64,000 nucleotides of DNA from Maritimibacter sp. (GTDB lineage Bacteria > Pseudomonadota > Alphaproteobacteria > Rhodobacterales > Rhodobacteraceae): positions 186,001-250,000 of the forward strand of contig NZNT01000025.1 in assembly GCA_002695005.1 (NCBI GenBank). Reading direction: 5' to 3'. The first letter of the stretch is position 1. Every line of letters begins with the position of its first letter. Positions 60,982 through 64,000 of the stretch are shown piece after piece. Under the pieces are notes generated by a model. That model was not told the DNA's origin and did not search any database. It saw nothing but the letters and a program-made list of their open reading frames with translations. The translations under genes and the position numbers were made by a program.

Positions 60982-63053
60982 ATGACGACGACATTCGACT
61001 ATACCGTCACCACCCTTGACGATTTCAGCGACGACAGTAACAGCGCCACCTGGTCGCTGCGCGAGGCGATCGAAGCCGCGAATGCCAACGGGGGCGCCGA
61101 GACGATCGGCTTCGACGCCGCGTTGAACGGCACGATCACCCTGACCGAAGGCCAGTTGGACATCACTGAAAGCCTGTCGATCGATGGCGGCGGTGTCATC
61201 ACGGTCAGCGGCGATGTGTCGTCACGCGTGATGCGCATCCTGACAGGGAGCGATGATGTCTACGCGCTGAACGACATCACCCTCCGGGATGGGCTGGGCG
61301 CGAACGGCGGTGGGCTCTACGTCGGCGGGGGCAACGACGTGACACTGACAGACGTCACTATACGCGGCAGCCTTGCCTCATCCGACGGCGGCGGCATCTA
61401 TGTCTCGGGCACGGGGGCCAGTTCGAAACTCACGCTCACCGACTCGTCGATTCTGGAAAACGTCACCCAGGGCCGGGGTGGCGGCCTCTTCGCCGGGTTG
61501 GGCGCGGATGTGACGGTGAATGGCACATCAGCATTCGATTACAACTCCGCACAGGTACAGGGCGGCTCGATTTTCGGGATGGGTGCAACGACCTCGGTGG
61601 TCCTCGACGGAAATTCCGTCATCGTCGAAGACGGCAGGGCTTACGGGGCCACGGGCGCTGGCGGCGGCATCGCCATGATTTCGGGCAGCTCACTTGAGAT
61701 CCGCAACGGGGCCAGCGTACAGGGCAACACGGCGGCGGCATCTATCTCGATGACGCAAGCGTTACGGTCTCGCAAAGCTACATATCCGACAATGTAGCCG
61801 GGACCACCGCCGGGCCGCCCTCCACCACAGCCAACCCGGGTGACGGCGGCGGCGTTTACGCGCGTGGCATGTCGACCGTCGAACTCAACGAGGGATATTA
61901 CACCTCAAACCATGCTGACAACGATGGTGGGGCTTTCTGGATCGGAGACGGGTCGACCCTGACCGCTACGACCAACCAATTAAATGTCTTTGAAAATTCC
62001 GCTGATGGTGACGGTGGCGCCGGTTATTACGAGGCGGGGGCCGCAGTTACACTTCACGATGTATTGGGTATCGACAATACCGCCTCCGGGAGAGGCGATC
62101 TGGCGTTCGGGGCGGACGGGACGATCACCGATCCCGATACACAAATGCTCATTCTGGACGACTCCTCCTGCGCGTCCCAGTCCGTGCACGCCGGACCGGG
62201 CAACGACGAAATAGAAGTGGACGGCAGCGATACCACCTTCACGACCGGCGGGGGAAGGGATGTCATCTCCGGTTCGATCACCGATGCGCTTGGCGACACG
62301 TTCACCGATTTCGGCGTGTCTGACCTGTTCATACTGACCAGCCTCGGACCGGCACCGGCCGTCACTTTTGATAATTCCTCTCCGATCCAATCCCAGATTA
62401 CCTTTGGCGGAGAAACCGGCAACATCACTTTGCAAGGCAACTATATCGACAAGTTTTTCTTTGCGGTCTCCGGGATCACAGATTTGGCGGAACCAGTCAC
62501 CGTGATTGGCCTCGCGGATCCCTTTCCAATACTCGCCGAAAAGGTGGCGGTCGCCGACACCGATCCGGAAGAGCAAGGGGGCGTCAGCATGTTCCTGGCG
62601 TACAATAACAACTTCCTGATATCGGTGCGCACCGAAGGCGCGTTCACTTCGACCGACAATGCAGTCGGTTATTATGTGCGGACCGGCGAAAACATCTCGG
62701 ATGTCACGATCTTTTCGACCAATGCCAAGAACGGCGGCAATGATAATGTCATAGGCGTAGACGGAATTCTCACGCCTTTCATCATCGAGGACGGTTTTGT
62801 GTTCGCCGACGGCTTGTCCGGCAGCGAAACGCTCACGATCGACGAGGACGGCAATCTGCTGGTGAATGGTGAGGACAGCGGCCAGACGCTCTACCACGCG
62901 CTGGACAGTCTGAACCCGGATGACGAAAACCGTGTGCAATTCGGGATGTCCGACTCGGATAATCTGCGGGTCGGGTTCGAAGATGGCCTGAACCTGGGTG
63001 ACAGGGATTTCCAGGACGTGATCGTGGACATCTCGCTGCTGGCGCCGATCTAG
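60982..63053 (+). pseudogene. Beta-helix/RTX-like secreted surface protein, frameshifted
   Basis: Two frames together encode about 690 residues. Frame 1 runs from 60982 to 61797 and opens with ATWSLREAIEAANANGG (the CSLREAI-type motif). Parallel beta-helix repeats follow (GGGLYVGGGNDVTLTDVTI, GGGIYVSGT). Homology then jumps to the second frame at about 61731-61740, in a GGCGGCGGC tract, where GGIYLDDASVTVSQSYISDN resumes before the later MSTVELNE. The second frame has an RTX-like GPGNDEIEVDG ... GGGRDVISG and ends with a DUF4114-like VGFEDGLNLGDRDFQDVIVDI. Likely secreted by a type I system in the intact form. One base appears missing; it is a real mutation, phase variation, or a sequencing error. 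Lower GC than its neighbours. Confidence 0.75.
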
Positions 63054-63127
63054 GCCTCACCCCGGCGACACGACCCGATCGAAGCGCCACCTTCCCAAGC
63101 GACGCGCCCCGCGCTATGTGGCGCGGC

Positions 63128-63925
63128 ATGACGGACAAGCCCCGCTCCCACGGTCGCCTCAAGGCACGGCCCACGCTCACGCCCCGCTCGCTCATGGAAG
63201 CGCCGGAGCGTCCGGGGTCGTGGGTCGCGCGCATCATCACGCTGTTTCCCGGCGCCTTCCCCGGCGTTCTGGGCGAGAGCCTGACGGGCCGGGCGCTGGA
63301 CGAAGGCAAGTGGCGGCTGGAACCCATCGACCTGCGCCCCTTCGGGGAGGGCAGGCACCGCAACGTCGACGACACACCCGCAGGCGGCGGGGCCGGGATG
63401 GTCCTGCGCGCCGACGTGGTGGCGCGCGCGCTCGACGTGGCCGCGCAGGGCGTGCCGCCCGATCGCGCCCGCTGGCCGGTCGTCTATCTCTCGCCGCGCG
63501 GGCGCCGGTTCGATCAGGCCACCGCCCGCCGCTGGGCCGGTGCCGAGGGGATCACGATGCTCTGCGGCCGGTTCGAGGGCGTGGACGAGCGGGTTCTCGA
63601 GGACTACGGGATCGAGGAGGTGAGCCTTGGCGATTTCGTCCTGACCGGGGGTGAAATCGCGGCGCAGGCCATGATCGACGCGACCGTCCGGCTCCTCCCC
63701 GGTGTGCTGGGCAATGCCGCCTCGACCGAGGAAGAAAGCCATTCGACGGGCCTGCTGGAGCATCCCCAATACACCCGCCCGGCCACATGGCGCGGGCGTG
63801 AGATCCCGCCGGTCCTGCTCTCCGGCAATCACGGCGAGATCGAGAAATGGCGAAGGGCCGAGGCCGAGCGCCTCACCCGCGACCGCCGTCCCGACCTCTG
63901 GACCCGGTTTCGCGACGAGGACTAG
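63128..63925 (+). CDS. trmD: tRNA (guanine-37-N1)-methyltransferase
   Basis: 265 residues. The SPOUT trefoil-knot enzyme has IITLFPGAFPGVLGESLTGRAL, GGGAGMVLRADVVARAL, YLSPRGRRFDQ, CGRFEGVDERVLEDY and SLGDFVLTGGEIAAQA. LGNAASTEEESH and LLEHPQYTRPATWRG continue the C-terminal part. It methylates G37 of several tRNAs. About 30 residues precede the usual start, so an internal start is possible. It is separated from rimM by about 4.1 kb of accessory genes. After the stop, 63926-64000 shows only an open frame running off the window. Confidence 0.95.
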   Translation: MTDKPRSHGRLKARPTLTPRSLMEAPERPGSWVARIITLFPGAFPGVLGESLTGRALDEGKWRLEPIDLRPFGEGRHRNVDDTPAGGGAGMVLRADVVARALDVAAQGVPPDRARWPVVYLSPRGRRFDQATARRWAGAEGITMLCGRFEGVDERVLEDYGIEEVSLGDFVLTGGEIAAQAMIDATVRLLPGVLGNAASTEEESHSTGLLEHPQYTRPATWRGREIPPVLLSGNHGEIEKWRRAEAERLTRDRRPDLWTRFRDED

Positions 63926-64000
63926 GGCGGCGATGTCGCTGGTGCGTCGGGATGCGCGGGGCTACGCTCGACTTGCAACCATGTCAGGAATCAGCATGTC

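Noticed and set aside
63933-64000. Start of a further gene at the right edge (ATG at 63933)
   Set aside because: Only about 22 codons are visible, without a ribosome site or recognisable sequence; rplS would be expected nearby, but this does not resemble it.

Overview
The window is high-GC (roughly two thirds by eye), gene-dense alphaproteobacterial chromosome. It most likely comes from the Rhodobacteraceae (Roseobacter/Rhodobacter group). Supporting evidence: the ffh–aroQ–rpsP–rimM–trmD block; ethylmalonyl-CoA pathway genes (ccr, ecm, mcm); a LuxI/LuxR pair of roseobacter type; an HvrA-like H-NS protein; hemP; a 'murJ after glnD' block; and protein sequences that read like roseobacter orthologues throughout. 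I see no tRNA, rRNA, CRISPR, integrase or insertion sequence. Almost everything looks like vertically inherited core genome, apart from one accessory patch at about 59.0–63.1 kb.

Layout. 0–6.3 kb: 3' part of methylmalonyl-CoA mutase, then a leftward set (lysE-type exporter, SLC13/TrkA-C permease, TPR/glycosyltransferase-like protein, DUF1194 secreted protein). 6.4–15.3 kb: Lrp regulator, yebC, a small leftward hemP cluster with an overlapping 57-codon micro-ORF, EamA exporter, hydroxyacid dehydrogenase, SH3 protein, capsule-type glycosyltransferase, cation diffusion facilitator, M3 oligopeptidase. 15.6–19.2 kb: leftward coaBC–dut–moeB operon and chaN. 19.2–22.7 kb: rightward cobalamin salvage pair, glutathione transferase, comM. 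22.7–31.4 kb: leftward rsmI–yraN–gshB–hydrolase facing rightward LpoA-like lipoprotein–glnD–murJ. 31.5–40.7 kb: inactive rhomboid, trpS, DUF305, gltX, zincin, DUF1801, Tat-exported metallo-beta-lactamase-fold protein, trpA, SDR, RecD-like helicase. 40.7–43.0 kb: quorum-sensing locus (luxI, a GlcG/HbpS gene, luxR and a small gene overlapping luxR). 43.2–49.1 kb: trmO, ccr, a PlsB-like acyltransferase, a small secreted protein and ecm. 49.3–55.1 kb: H-NS, aldo/keto reductase, LysR–EamA pair, three tandem paralogous small membrane proteins, a glycosyltransferase. 55.2–64 kb: ffh, GNAT, chorismate mutase, rpsP, rimM, then a sulfotransferase, a membrane protein and a frameshifted beta-helix/RTX-like surface protein wedged between rimM and trmD.

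How the genes fit together. mcm, ccr and ecm are three B12- or CO2-dependent steps of acetyl-CoA assimilation through ethylmalonyl-CoA, and cobU plus a CobC-like phosphatase supply the cobalamin cofactor. ccr and ecm share an ordered set of short promoter elements, which suggests one regulator for both. luxI and comM each have a near-match to a CtrA box. That would fit the known roseobacter link between quorum sensing, CtrA and DNA uptake, but it is weak evidence here.

The most unusual items are: the interrupted ribosomal/tRNA-modification operon with a single-base-disrupted RTX-type protein; the tandem triplet of unknown membrane proteins; a rhomboid that has lost its catalytic dyad; and two families of dispersed hairpin repeats. 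I did not find a convincing, wholly new multi-gene system. The tandem triplet is the nearest candidate.
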